Part shown: positions 1-12,690 of the stretch, in pieces
Numbering within the stretch: the first letter of the stretch is position 1
How the letters are laid out: each line of letters opens with the position of its first letter
Source of the DNA: Hippophae tibetana
Lineage: Eukaryota; Streptophyta; Magnoliopsida; Rosales; Elaeagnaceae
Direction of reading: 5' to 3'
Assembly (NCBI GenBank): GCA_037013495.1
Contig: CM072810.1
Location: forward strand, 70,912,449-70,976,448
DNA length: 64,000 nucleotides
Translations under genes and position numbers: made by a program
The notes under the pieces: model-generated
What the model was told of the DNA's origin: nothing
What the model saw: the letters and a program-made list of their open reading frames with translations, nothing else
The model's database searches: none

Positions 1-3000
1 AAGCAATTATTTTTGTTTTATTTAATTATGGGCCTCTTATGTTTTGCGATTTTTTTTTTCTACTGAATTGTGGAATTTAATTTGTCTTATTTATAATAAG
101 TATTTTTATGCTTTAATTATTTACGGATTGATTAAGCACATTTCACTACTAAATATCTCTACTAAGGTTGCATTAGATCTAGGGTTTTGTTGCTTATATA
201 AGAAAACAACAACCTTTTGACGGAGGAAGAACTAGTATAATTAATGAAAATGTTTTTTAGCAAGATTTGTACATTTCTTCCAAGGGTTCTTGATGGAATG
301 CCTGGATTCGACACATCAAAGTGAGTGATCATTATTTTTTGGCGTCAAAAGGTTGGGGTTTTAGGTACTTATTGATGTTGTTTTCGTGTGTGGATTTAAT
401 TTGGTAGTTCATTTTTAAATCTCCGTCTCTGAGTCTTGATCTTTATTTCTAAGCTCAATAAATCTTTTTTCTTCGTAAAACAAATTGTAGGAAAAGGAAG
501 ATGGTTTCTACTCTTTACAGTATTAAAACAAGAAAATTTGATAAATTAGAGTTCCAATTTTACACGGCTATTACTTTTGACTCGGGTGTCGAAACTTTTA
601 ATATAAAAAATCAAATCGAAGCTTGTAAAGATTCCTATAATCAGATCAGGAAATCCTAAGAATATTATTTTTTGAAACCAAATTACACCGTTTACATCAC
701 ATACCGAGAGTTTAAAATTTTCGTCGCACCTATTCTATTTTTTTTTTCCTTACGGTTTTTTCAATACCACCGTAAGAGCGATTCAGTTACTAACAAAGAG
801 TGTGTTTAAAAACAAATATAAAGTTCTCAATATCCAACAAATATTCTATAGATCATACAAAGAATCTCATGATACTTCACAAGGGTTAGATTTGGAATAT
901 CAAATGGAAGGATTAATGTTGGAAGCAATTATTTTTGTTTTATTTAATTATGGGCCTCTTATGTTTTGCAATTTTTTTTTTCTACTGACTTGTGGAATTT
1001 AATTTGTCTTATTTATAATAAGTATTTTTATGCTTTAATTATTTACGGATTGATTAAGCACATTTCACTACTAAATATCTCTACTAAGGTTGCATTAGAT
1101 CTAGGGTTTTGTTGCTTATATAAGAAAACAACAACCTTTTGACGGAGGAAGAACTAGTATAATTAATGAAAATGTTTTTTAGCAAGATTTGTACATTTCT
1201 TCCAAGGGTTCTTGATGGAATGCCTGGATTCGACAAATCAAAGGGAGTGATGATTATTTTTTAGCGTCAAAAGGTTGGGGTTTTAGGGACTTCTTGATGT
1301 TGTTTTCGTGTGTGGAATTAATTTGGTAGTTCTTCTTTAAATCTCTGTCTCTTAGTCTTGATCTTTATTTCTACGCTCAATAGATCTTTGTTCTTCGTAA
1401 ATAAAATTGTAGGAAAAGGAAGATGGTTTCTACTTCTTACAGTATTAAAAAAACAACATTTGATAAATCAGAGTTCCTATTTTACACGGCCATAACTTTT
1501 GACTCGGGTGTCGAAACTTTTAATATAATAAATCAATTCAAAGCTCGTAAAGATTCCTATAATCAGAGCATGGATCAGTAAGAAAATTATTTTTTGAAAC
1601 CAAATTACACCGTTTACATCACATACCGAGAGTTTAAAATTTTCGTCACACCTATTCCGTTTTTTTTTTCATACGGTTTTTTCAATGCCACCGTAACAGC
1701 GATTCAGTTACTAACCAAGAGTGTGTTTAAAAAAAAACCAAAATGTCTCAATATCCAACAAATATTCTATAGATCATTCAAAGATTCTCATGATCCTTCA
1801 CAAGGGTTATTTTTGGAATATCAAATGGAAGGATTAATGTTGGAAGCAATTATTTTTGTTTTATTTAATTATGGGCCTCTTATGTTTTACGATTTTGTTT
1901 CTACTGAATTGTGGAATTTAATTTGTCTTATTTATAATAAGTATTTTTATGCTTTAATTATTTACGGATTGATTAAGCACATTTCACAACTAAATATCCC
2001 TACTAAGGTTGCATTAGATCTAGGGTTTTGTTGCTTATATAAGAAAACAACAACCTTTTGACGGAGGAAGAACTAGTATAATTAATGAAAATCTTTTTTA
2101 CCAAGCTTTGTATATTTCTTCCAAGGGTTCTCGATGGAATGCCTGGATTCGACACATCAAAGGGAGTGATCATTATTTTTTGGCGTCAAAAGGTTGGGGT
2201 TTTAGGGACTTATTGATGTTGTTGTCGTGTGTGGATTTAATTTGGTAGTTCATTTTTAAATCTCCGTCTCTGAGTCCTAATCTTTATTTCTAAGCTCAAT
2301 AGATCTTTGTTCTTCGTAAAACAAATTGTAGGAAAAGGAAGATGGTTTCTACTCTTTACAGTATTAAAACAAGAACATTTGATAAATTAGAGTTCCAATT
2401 TTACACGGCCATAACTTTTGACTCGGGTGTCGAAACTTTTAATATAATAAATCAATTCAAAGCTCGTAAAGATTCCTATAATCAGAGCATGGATCAGTAA
2501 GAAAATTATTTTTTGAAACCAAATTACACCGTTTACATCACATACCGAGAGTTTAAAATTTTCGTCACACCTATTCCGTTTTTTTTTTCATACGGTTTTT
2601 TCAATGCCACCGTAAGAGCGATTCAGTTACTAACCAAGAGTGTGTTTAAAAAAAAACCAAAATGTCTCAATATCCAACAAATATTCTATAGATCATTCAA
2701 AGATTCTCATGATCCTTCACAAGGGTTATTTTTGGAATATCAAATGGAAGGATTAATGTTGGAAGCAATTATTTTTGTTTTATTTAATTATGGGCCTCTT
2801 ATGTTTTACGATTTTGTTTCTACTGAATTGTGGAATTTAATTTGTCTTATTTATAATAAGTATTTTTATGCTTTAATTATTTACGGATTGATTAAGCACA
2901 TTTCACAACTAAATATCCCTACTAAGGTTGCATTAGATCTAGGGTTTTGTTGCTTATATAAGAAAACAACAACCTTTTGACGGAGGAAGAACTAGTATAA

Positions 3001-6000
3001 TTAATGAAAATCTTTTTTACCAAGCTTTGTATATTTCTTCCAAGGGTTCTCGATGGAATGCCTGGATTCGACACATCAAAGGGAGTGATTATTATTTTTT
3101 GGCGTCAAAAGGTTGGGGTTTTAGGGACTTATTGATGTTGTTGTCGTGTGTGGATTTAATTTGGTAGTTCATTTTTAAATCTCCGTCTCTGAGTCCTAAT
3201 CTTTATTTCTAAGCTCAATAGATCTTTGTTCTTCGTAAAACAAATTGTAGGAAAAGGAAGATGGTTTCTACTCTTTACAGTATTAAAACAAGAACATTTG
3301 ATAAATTAGAGTTCCAATTTTACACGGCCATAACTTTTGACTCGGGTGTCGAAAATTTTAATATAATAAATCAATTCAAAGCTTGTAAAGATTCCTATAA
3401 TCAGAGCATGGATCCCTAAGAATACTATTTTTTGAAACCAAATTACACCGTTTACATCACATACCGAGAGTTTAAAATTTTCGTCGCACCTATTCCATTT
3501 TTTTTTTCCTTACGGTTTTTTCAATACCACCGTAAGAGCGATTCAGTTACTAACAAAGAGTGTGTTTAAAAACAAATATAAAGTTCTCAATATCCAACAA
3601 ATATTCTATAGATCATACAAAGAATCTCATGATACTTCACAAGGGTTAGATTTGGAATATCAAATGGAAGGATTAATGTTGGAAGCAATTATTTTTGTTT
3701 TATTTAATTATGGGCCTCTTATGTTTTGCAATTTTTTTTTTCTACTGACTTGTGGAATTTAATTTGTCTTATTTATAATAAGTATTTTTATGCTTTAATT
3801 ATTTACGGATTGATTAAGCACATTTCACTACTAAATATCTCTACTAACGTTGCATTAGATCTAGGGTTTTGTTGCTTATATAAGAAAACAACAACCTTTT
3901 GACGGAGGAAGAACTAGTATAATTAATGAAAATGTTTTTTAGCAAGATTTGTACATTTCTTCCAAGGGTTCTTGATGGAATGCCTGGATTCGACAAATCA
4001 AAGGGAGTGATGATTATTTTTTAGCGTCAAAAGGTTGGGGTTTTAGGGACTTCTTGATGTTGTTTTCGTGTGTGGAATTAATTTGGTAGTTCTTCTTTAA
4101 ATCTCTGTCTCTTAGTCTTGATCTTTATTTCTACGCTCAATAGATCTTTGTTCTTCGTAAATAAAATTGTAGGAAAAGGAAGATGGTTTCTACTTCTTAC
4201 AGTATTAAAAAAACAACATTTGATAAATCAGAGTTCCAATTTTACACGGCCATAACTTTTGACTCGGGTGTCGAAACTTTTAATATAATAAATCAATTCA
4301 AAGCTCGTAAAGATTCCTATAATCAGAGCATGGATCAGTAAGAAAATTATTTTTTGAAACCAAATTACACCGTTTACATCACATACCGAGAGTTTAAAAT
4401 TTTCGTCGCACCTATTCCGTTTTTTTTTCATACGGTTTTTTCAATGCCACCGTAACAGCGATTCAGTTACTAACCAAGAGTGTGTTTAAAAAAAAACCAA
4501 AATGTCTCAATATCCAACAAATATTCTATAGATCATTCAAAGATTCTCATGATCCTTCACAAGGGTTATTTTTGGAATATCAAATGGAAGGATTAATGTT
4601 GGAAGCAATTATTTTTGTTTTATTTAATTATGGGCCTCTTATGTTTTACGATTTTGTTTCTACTGAATTGTGGAATTTAATTTGTCTTATTTATAATAAG
4701 TATTTTTATGCTTTAATTATTTACGGATTGATTAAGCATATTTCACTACTAAATATCCCTACTAAGGTTGCATTACATCTTGGGTTTTGTTGCTTATATA
4801 AGAAAACAACAACCTTTTGAAGGAGGAAGAACTAGTATAATTAATGAAAATGTTTTTTAATAAGCTTTGTATATTTCTTCCAAGGGTTCTCGATGGAATG
4901 CCTGGATTCAACACATCAAAGTGAGTGATCATTATTTTTTGGCGTCAAAAGGTTGGGGTTTTAGGTACTTATTGATGTTGTTTTCGTGTGTGGATTTAAT
5001 TTGGTAGTTCATTTTTAAATCTCCGTCTCTGAGTCTTGATCTTTATTTCTAAGCTCAATAAATCTTTTTTCTTCGTAAAACAAATTTTAGGAAAAGGAAG
5101 ATGGTTTCTACTCTTTACAGTATTAAAACAAGAACATTTGATAAATTAGAGTTCCAATTTTACACGGCTATTACTTTTGACTTGGGTGTCGAAACTTTTA
5201 ATATAAAAAATAAAATCGAAGCTTGTAAAGATTCCTATAATTAGATCATGAAATCCTAAGAATATTATTTTTTGAAACCAAATTACACCGTTTACATCAC
5301 ATACCGAGAGTTTAAAATTTTCGTCGCACCTATTCTATTTTTTTTTGCTTACGGTTTTTTCAATACCACCATAAGAGCGATTCAGTTACTAACAAAGGGT
5401 GTGTTTAAAAACAAATATAAAGGTCTCAATATCCAACAAATATTCTATAGATCATACAAAGAATCTCATGATACTTCACAAGGGTTAGATTTGGAATATC
5501 AAATGGAAGGATTAATGTTGGAAGCAATTATTTTTGTTTTATTTAATTATGGGCCTCTTATGTTTTGCGATTTTGTTTCTACTGAATTGTGGAATTTAAT
5601 TTGTCTTATTTATAATAAGTATTTTTATGTTTTAATTATTTACGGATTGATTAAGCACATTTCACAACTAAATATGTCTACTAAGGTTGCATTAGATCTA
5701 GGGTTTTGTTGCTTATATAAGAAAACAACAACCTTTTGAAGGACGAAGAACTAGTATAATTATTGAAAATGTTTTTTACCAAGATTTTTACATTTCTTCC
5801 AAGGGTTCTTGATGCAATGCCTAGATTCGTGACATCAAAGGGAGTGATCATTATTTTTTGGCGTCAAAAGGTTGGGGGTTTAGGGACTTCTTGATGTTGT
5901 TTACGTGTGTGGATTTAATTTCATAGTTATTTTTTAAATCTCCGTCTCTTAGTCTTGATCTTTATTTCTAAGCTCAATAGATATTTGTTCTTCATAAAAA

Positions 6001-6680
6001 AAATTGTAGGAAAAGGAAGATGGTTTCTACTTCTTACAGTATTAAAAAAACAACATTTGATAAATCAGAGTTCCTATTTTACACGGCCATAACTTTTGAC
6101 TCGGGTGTCGAAAATTTTAATATAATAAATCAATTCAAAGCTCGTAAAGATTCCTATAATCAGAGCATGGATCCCTAAGAATATTATTTTTTGAAACCAA
6201 ATTACACCGTTTACATCACATACCGAGAGTTTAAAATTTTCGTCGCACCTATTCCGTTTTTTTTTGCTTCCTTTTTTTTCATTGCACCGTAAGAGCGATT
6301 GAGTTACTAACCAAGAGTTTGTTTAAAAAAAATTCTAGATGTCTCAATATCCGACAAATATTCTATAGATCATACAAAGATTCTCATGATCCTTCACAAG
6401 GGTTAGATTTGGAATATCAAATGGAAGGATTAATGTTGGAAGCAATTATTTTTGTTTTATTTAATTATGGGCCTCTTATGTTTTGCGATTTTTTTTCTAC
6501 TGAATTGTGGAATTTAATTTGTCTTATTTATAATAAGTATTTTTATGCTTTAATTATTTACGGATTGATTAAGCACATTTCACTACTAAATATCTCTACT
6601 AAGGTTGGATTAGATCTAGGGTTTTGTTGCTTATATAAGAAAATAACAACCTTTTGACGGAGGAAGAACTAGTATAATTA

Positions 6681-6812
6681 ATGAAAATGTTTTTTACCAA
6701 GATTTGTACATTTCTTCCAAGGGTTTTTGATGGAATGCCTGGATTCGACACATCAAAGGGAGTGATCATTATTTTTTGGCGTCAAAAGGTTGGGGTTTTA
6801 GGGACTTATTGA
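6681..6812 (+). other. Conserved small ORF, second plus-arm copy
   Basis: Same 43-codon frame, ATG to TGA, beginning MKMFFTKICT and ending VGVLGTY. It differs from the copy one period downstream by several substitutions (ATG for ATC at codon 3, TTT for CTT at codon 16, GGA TTC for AGA CTC, ATC ATT for ATC GTT) and by no indel. Product unknown. Confidence 0.25.
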
Positions 6813-6937
6813 TGTTGTTGTCGTGTGTGGATTTAATTTGGTAGTTCATTTTTAAATCTCCGTCTCTGAGTCCTAATCTTTATTTCTAAGCTCAATAGAT
6901 CTTTGTTCTTCGTAAAACAAATTGTAGGAAAAGGAAG

Positions 6938-7096
6938 ATGGTTTCTACTCTTTACAGTATTAAAACAAGAACATTTGATAAATTAGAGTTCCAATTTTAC
7001 ACGGCCATAACTTTTGACTCGGGTGTCGAAAATTTTAATATAATAAATCAATTCAAAGCTTGTAAAGATTCCTATAATCAGAGCATGGATCCCTAA
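6938..7096 (+). pseudogene. Decayed frame, N-terminal part (52 codons, ATG to TAA)
   Basis: ATG frame beginning MVSTLYSIKT, containing EFQFYTAITF, and ending in MDP followed by TAA. The equivalent TAA is present in all plus-arm monomers examined. In minus-arm monomers the homologous codon is GAA and the reading continues as MDSEEYYFLK and beyond. In the minus arm, however, the A-run upstream is one base longer in the monomers checked, so the ATG and the continuation are out of frame there. No monomer seen has both halves joined. I do not recognise the product. Confidence 0.25.
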
Positions 7097-7535
7097 GAAT
7101 ACTATTTTTTGAAACCAAATTACACCGTTTACATCACATACCGAGAGTTTAAAATTTTCGTTGCACCTATTCCATTTTTTTTTGCTTCCGGTTTTTTCAA
7201 TGCACCGTAAGAGTGATTGATTTACTAACCAAGAGTTTGTTTAAAAAAAATTCTAAAGGTCTCAATATCCAACAAATATTCTATAGATCATACAAAGATT
7301 CTCATGATCCTTCACAAGGGTTAGTTTTGGAATATCAAATGGATGGATTAATGTTGGAAGCAATTATTTTTGTTTTATTTAATTATGGGCCTCTTATGTG
7401 TTTGCGATTTTGTTTCTACTCAATTGTGGAATTTAATTAGTCTTATTTATAATAAGTATTTTTATGCTTTAATTATTTACGGATTGATTAAGCACATTTC
7501 ACAACTAAATATCCCTACTAAGGTTGCATTAGATC

Positions 7536-7602
7536 TAGGGTTTTGTTGCTTATATAAGAAAACAACAACCTTTTGACGGAGGAAGAACTAGTATAATTAA
7601 TG
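7536..7602 (+). promoter_or_regulatory. Promoter-like module: telo-box, TATATAAG, leader, ATG
   Basis: TAGGGTTT (complement of the plant telo-box AAACCCTA) is followed 15 nt later by TATATAAG, then a CAA-rich stretch (aacaacaacc), ggaggaag, ACTAGT and an ATG 49 nt after the start of the TATA-like motif. The order recurs in nearly all plus-arm monomers and in many minus-arm monomers. In plants, telo-boxes near TATA motifs occur in promoters of growth-related genes; that this one works as a promoter is inference only. TATA-like strings are easily met in AT-rich DNA. Some monomers have lost the TATA (plus-arm cttataaaag near 36,975 and 38,811; minus-arm monomers near 61,825). Confidence 0.35.
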
Positions 7603-7731
7603 AAAATCTTTTTTACCAAGATTTGTACATTTCTTCCTAGGGTTCTTGATGGAATGCCTAGACTCGACACATCAAAGGGAGTGATCGTTATTTTTTGGCG
7701 TCAAAAGGTTGGGGTTTTAGGGACTTATTGA
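7600..7731 (+). other. Conserved small ORF (43 codons), unknown product
   Basis: ATG-to-TGA frame beginning MKIFFTKICT, with a middle GMPRLDTSKG and an end VGVLGTY. It lies directly downstream of the promoter-like module. It starts at a true ATG, unlike the longer frames in this monomer. The N-terminus is hydrophobic and weakly signal-like, and I recognise no domain. In the monomer starting at 244 the frame stops after 26 codons (AAG TGA). Differences between arms fall at all codon positions, so there is no visible sign of purifying selection. It may be incidental. Confidence 0.25.
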
Positions 7732-8233
7732 TGTTGTTGTCGTGTGTGGATTTAATTTCGTTGTTATTTTTTAAATCTCCGTCTCTGAGTCCTAATCTTT
7801 ATTTCTAAGCTCAATAGATCTTTGTTCTTCGTAAAACAAATTGTAGGAAAAGGAAGATGGTTTCTACTCTTTACAGTATTAAAACAAGAACATTTGATAA
7901 ATTAGAGTTCCAATTTTACACGGCCATAACTTTTGACTCGGGTGTCGAAAATTTTAATATAATAAATCAATTCAAAGCTCGTAAAGATTCCTATAATCAG
8001 AGCATGGATCCCTAAGAATATTATTTTTTGAAACCAAATTACACCGTTTACATCACATACCGAGAGTTTAAAATTTTCGTCGCACCTATTCCGTTTTTTT
8101 TTGCTTCCTTTTTTTTCATTGCACCGTAAGAGCGATTGAGTTACTAACCAAGAGTTTGTTTAAAAAAAATTCTAGATGTCTCAATATCCGACAAATATTC
8201 TATAGATCATACAAAGATTCTCATGATCCTTCA

Positions 8234-11200
8234 CAAGGGTTAGATTTGGAATATCAAATGGAAGGATTAATGTTGGAAGCAATTATTTTTGTTTTATTTA
8301 ATTATGGGCCTCTTATGTTTTGCAATTTTTTTTTTCTACTGACTTGTGGAATTTAATTTGTCTTATTTATAATAAGTATTTTTATGCTTTAATTATTTAC
8401 GGATTGATTAAGCACATTTCACTACTAAATATCTCTACTAAGGTTGCATTAGATCTAGGGTTTTGTTGCTTATATAAGAAAACAACAACCTTTTGACGGA
8501 GGAAGAACTAGTATAATTAATGAAAATGTTTTTTAGCAAGATTTGTACATTTCTTCCAAGGGTTCTTGATGGAATGCCTGGATTCGACAAATCAAAGGGA
8601 GTGATGATTATTTTTTAGCGTCAAAAGGTTGGGGTTTTAGGGACTTCTTGATGTTGTTTTCGTGTGTGGAATTAATTTGGTAGTTCTTCTTTAAATCTCT
8701 GTCTCTTAGTCTTGATCTTTATTTCTACGCTCAATAGATCTTTGTTCTTCGTAAATAAAATTGTAGGAAAAGGAAGATGGTTTCTACTTCTTACAGTATT
8801 AAAAAAACAACATTTGATAAATCAGAGTTCCTATTTTACACGGCCATAACTTTTGACTCGGGTGTCGAAACTTTTAATATAATAAATCAATTCAAAGCTC
8901 GTAAAGATTCCTATAATCAGAGCATGGATCAGTAAGAAAATTATTTTTTGAAACCAAATTACACCGTTTACATCACATACCGAGAGTTTAAAATTTTCGT
9001 CGCACCTATTCCGTTTTTTTTTCATACGGTTTTTTCAATGCCACCGTAACAGCGATTCAGTTACTAACCAAGAGTGTGTTTAAAAAAAAACCAAAATGTC
9101 TCAATATCCAACAAATATTCTATAGATCATTCAAAGATTCTCATGATCCTTCACAAGGGTTATTTTTGGAATATCAAATGGAAGGATTAATGTTGGAAGC
9201 AATTATTTTTGTTTTATTTAATTATGGGCCTCTTATGTTTTACGATTTTGTTTCTACTGAATTGTGGAATTTAATTTGTCTTATTTATAATAAGTATTTT
9301 TATGCTTTAATTATTTACGGATTGATTAAGCATATTTCACTACTAAATATCCCTACTAAGGTTGCATTACATCTTGGGTTTTGTTGCTTATATAAGAAAA
9401 CAACAACCTTTTGAAGGAGGAAGAACTAGTATAATTAATGAAAATGTTTTTTAATAAGCTTTGTATATTTCTTCCAAGGGTTCTCGATGGAATGCCTGGA
9501 TTCAACACATCAAAGTGAGTGATCATTATTTTTTGGCGTCAAAAGGTTGGGGTTTTAGGTACTTATTGATGTTGTTTTCGTGTGTGGATTTAATTTGGTA
9601 GTTCATTTTTAAATCTCCGTCTCTGAGTCTTGATCTTTATTTCTAAGCTCAATAAATCTTTTTTCTTCGTAAAACAAATTTTAGGAAAAGGAAGATGGTT
9701 TCTACTCTTTACAGTATTAAAACAAGAACATTTGATAAATTAGAGTTCCAATTTTACACGGCTATTACTTTTGACTTGGGTGTCGAAACTTTTAATATAA
9801 AAAATAAAATCGAAGCTTGTAAAGATTCCTATAATTAGATCATGAAATCCTAAGAATATTATTTTTTGAAACCAAATTACACCGTTTACATCACATACCG
9901 AGAGTTTAAAATTTTCGTCGCACCTATTCTATTTTTTTTTGCTTACGGTTTTTTCAATACCACCATAAGAGCGATTCAGTTACTAACAAAGGGTGTGTTT
10001 AAAAACAAATATAAAGGTCTCAATATCCAACAAATATTCTATAGATCATACAAAGAATCTCATGATACTTCACAAGGGTTAGATTTGGAATATCAAATGG
10101 AAGGATTAATGTTGGAAGCAATTATTTTTGTTTTATTTAATTATGGGCCTCTTATGTTTTGCGATTTTGTTTCTACTGAATTGTGGAATTTAATTTGTCT
10201 TATTTATAATAAGTATTTTTATGTTTTAATTATTTACGGATTGATTAAGCACATTTCACAACTAAATATGTCTACTAAGGTTGCATTAGATCTAGGGTTT
10301 TGTTGCTTATATAAGAAAACAACAACCTTTTGAAGGACGAAGAACTAGTATAATTATTGAAAATGTTTTTTACCAAGATTTTTACATTTCTTCCAAGGGT
10401 TCTTGATGCAATGCCTAGATTCGTGACATCAAAGGGAGTGATCATTATTTTTTGGCGTCAAAAGGTTGGGGGTTTAGGGACTTCTTGATGTTGTTTACGT
10501 GTGTGGATTTAATTTCATAGTTATTTTTTAAATCTCCGTCTCTTAGTCTTGATCTTTATTTCTAAGCTCAATAGATATTTGTTCTTCATAAAAAAAATTG
10601 TAGGAAAAGGAAGATGGTTTCTACTTCTTACAGTATTAAAAAAACAACATTTGATAAATCAGAGTTCCTATTTTACACGGCCATAACTTTTGACTCGGGT
10701 GTCGAAAATTTTAATATAATAAATCAATTCAAAGCTCGTAAAGATTCCTATAATCAGAGCATGGATCCCTAAGAATATTATTTTTTGAAACCAAATTACA
10801 CCGTTTACATCACATACCGAGAGTTTAAAATTTTCGTCGCACCTATTCCGTTTTTTTTTGCTTCCTTTTTTTTCATTGCACCGTAAGAGCGATTGAGTTA
10901 CTAACCAAGAGTTTGTTTAAAAAAAATTCTAGATGTCTCAATATCCGACAAATATTCTATAGATCATACAAAGATTCTCATGATCCTTCACAAGGGTTAG
11001 ATTTGGAATATCAAATGGAAGGATTAATGTTGGAAGCAATTATTTTTGTTTTATTTAATTATGGGCCTCTTATGTTTTGCGATTTTGTTTCTACTGAATT
11101 GTGGAATTTAATTTGTCTTATTTATAATAAGTATTTTTATGCTTTAATTATTTACGGATTGATTAAGCACATTTCACTACTAAATATCTCTACTAAGGTT

Positions 11201-12690
11201 GGATTAGATCTAGGGTTTTGTTGCTTATATAAGAAAATAACAACCTTTTGACGGAGGAAGAACTAGTATAATTAATGAAAATGTTTTTTACCAAGATTTG
11301 TATATTTCTTCCAAGGGTTTTTGATGGAATGCCTGGATACGACACATCAAAGGGAGTGATCATTATTTTTTGGCGTCAAAAGGTTGGGGTTTTAGGGACT
11401 TATTGATGTTGTTGTCGTGTGTGGATTTAATTTGGTAGTTCATTTTTAAATCTCCGTCTCTGAGTCCTAATCTTTATTTCTAAGCTCAATAGATCTTTGT
11501 TCTTCGTAAAACAAATTGTAGGAAAAGGAAGATGGTTTCTACTCTTTACAGTATTAAAACAAGAACATTTGATAAATTAGAGTTCCAATTTTACACGGCC
11601 ATAACTTTTGACTCGGGTGTCGAAAATTTTAATATAATAAATCAATTCAAAGCTTGTAAAGATTCCTATAATCAGAGCATGGATCCCTAAGAATACTATT
11701 TTTTGAAACCAAATTACACCGTTTACATCACATACCGAGAGTTTAAAATTTTCGTTGCACCTATTCCATTTTTTTTTGCTTCCGGTTTTTTCAATGCACC
11801 GTAAGAGTGATTGATTTACTAACCAAGAGTTTGTTTAAAAAAAATTCTAAAGGTCTCAATATCCAACAAATATTCTATAGATCATACAAAGATTCTCATG
11901 ATCCTTCACAAGGGTTAGTTTTGGAATATCAAATGGATGGATTAATGTTGGAAGCAATTATTTTTGTTTTATTTAATTATGGGCCTCTTATGTGTTTGCG
12001 ATTTTGTTTCTACTCAATTGTGGAATTTAATTAGTCTTATTTATAATAAGTATTTTTATGCTTTAATTATTTACGGATTGATTAAGCACATTTCACAACT
12101 AAATATCCCTACTAAGGTTGCATTAGATCTAGGGTTTTGTTGCTTATATAAGAAAACAACAACCTTTTGACGGAGGAAGAACTAGTATAATTAATGAAAA
12201 TCTTTTTTACCAAGATTTGTACATTTCTTCCTAGGGTTCTTGATGGAATGCCTAGACTCGACACATCAAAGGGAGTGATCGTTATTTTTTGGCGTCAAAA
12301 GGTTGGGGTTTTAGGGACTTATTGATGTTGTTGTCGTGTGTGGATTTAATTTCGTTGTTATTTTTTAAATCTCCGTCTCTGAGTCCTAATCTTTATTTCT
12401 AAGCTCAATAGATCTTTGTTCTTCGTAAAACAAATTGTAGGAAAAGGAAGATGGTTTCTACTCTTTACAGTATTAAAACAAGAACATTTGATAAATTAGA
12501 GTTCCAATTTTACACGGCCATAACTTTTGACTCGGGTGTCGAAAATTTTAATATAATAAATCAATTCAAAGCTTGTAAAGATTCCTATAATCAGAGCATG
12601 GATCCCTAAGAATATTATTTTTTGAAACCAAATTACACCGTTTACATCACATACCGAGAGTTTAAAATTTTCGTCGCACCTATTCCGTTT
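8234..12690 (+). repeat. Higher-order repeat, 4,594-bp 5-mer, copy 2
   Basis: Downstream copy of the 5-mer. The monomer that bridges the two copies is a recombinant. Its first part (8,156 onward) reads like the monomer at 6,319 (MFKKNSRCLNIRQ), and its later part like the monomer at 3,562 (FCNFFFLLTCGI). This is the expected product of in-register unequal exchange between monomers five apart. Confidence 0.85.

Larger units (their letters stand above)
6938..7856 (+). repeat. Representative plus-arm monomer with internal map
   Basis: One 919-bp period from anchor to anchor. In order: an ATG frame of 52 codons ending at TAA 7094-7096; the well-conserved tacatcacataccgagag block near 7130; a T9 tract at 7175-7183 whose length varies between monomers; an A-run near 7243; a second variable site near 7396 (atgtgtttgcg here, atgttttgcg elsewhere); the telo-box complement TAGGGTTT at 7536-7543; TATATAAG at 7551-7558; a SpeI-type ACTAGT at 7587-7592; and an ATG frame at 7600-7731. 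The remainder, to the next anchor, is AT-rich and has no feature I can name. Confidence 0.85.
3640..8233 (+). repeat. Higher-order repeat, 4,594-bp 5-mer, copy 1
   Basis: Offset 4,594 bp holds for anchors 4183/8777, 5101/9695, 6020/10614, 6938/11532 and 7857/12451. Near-identity begins between about 3635 and 3730, since gatacttc near 3632 differs from gatccttc near 8226. It is lost near 8,095/12,690, where gcttcctttttt meets gcttccggtttt. A few differences were noticed, such as gagttccaat/gagttcctat at 4231/8825 and gcgattttttttc/gcgattttgtttc at 6485/11079. Confidence 0.85.

Noticed and set aside
1594..2061. A 155-codon frame repeated in many monomers as a real gene family
   Set aside because: It opens only with TTG just after a stop, sits in a satellite monomer, is broken by simple indels in most copies and matches no family I know. 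Similarity between copies is explained by array homogenisation.
4228..4431. Antisense frames of 64-69 codons in plus-arm monomers (also near 8831 and 46519)
   Set aside because: They are short, recur only in some monomers, and lie opposite the other frames. No start context, domain or independent support.
7070..7092. atcagagcatgg as a retrotransposon primer-binding site (initiator tRNA-Met)
   Set aside because: Only the ATCAGAGC core matches; the preceding TGGT is absent. No LTR boundaries, reverse transcriptase motif or polypurine tract pair is seen around it.
7571..7600. ttgacg ... tataat as a bacterial or plastid -35/-10 promoter
   Set aside because: The two boxes are about 13 nt apart rather than about 17, and the minus arm has ttgaag instead. 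The surroundings are eukaryotic satellite.
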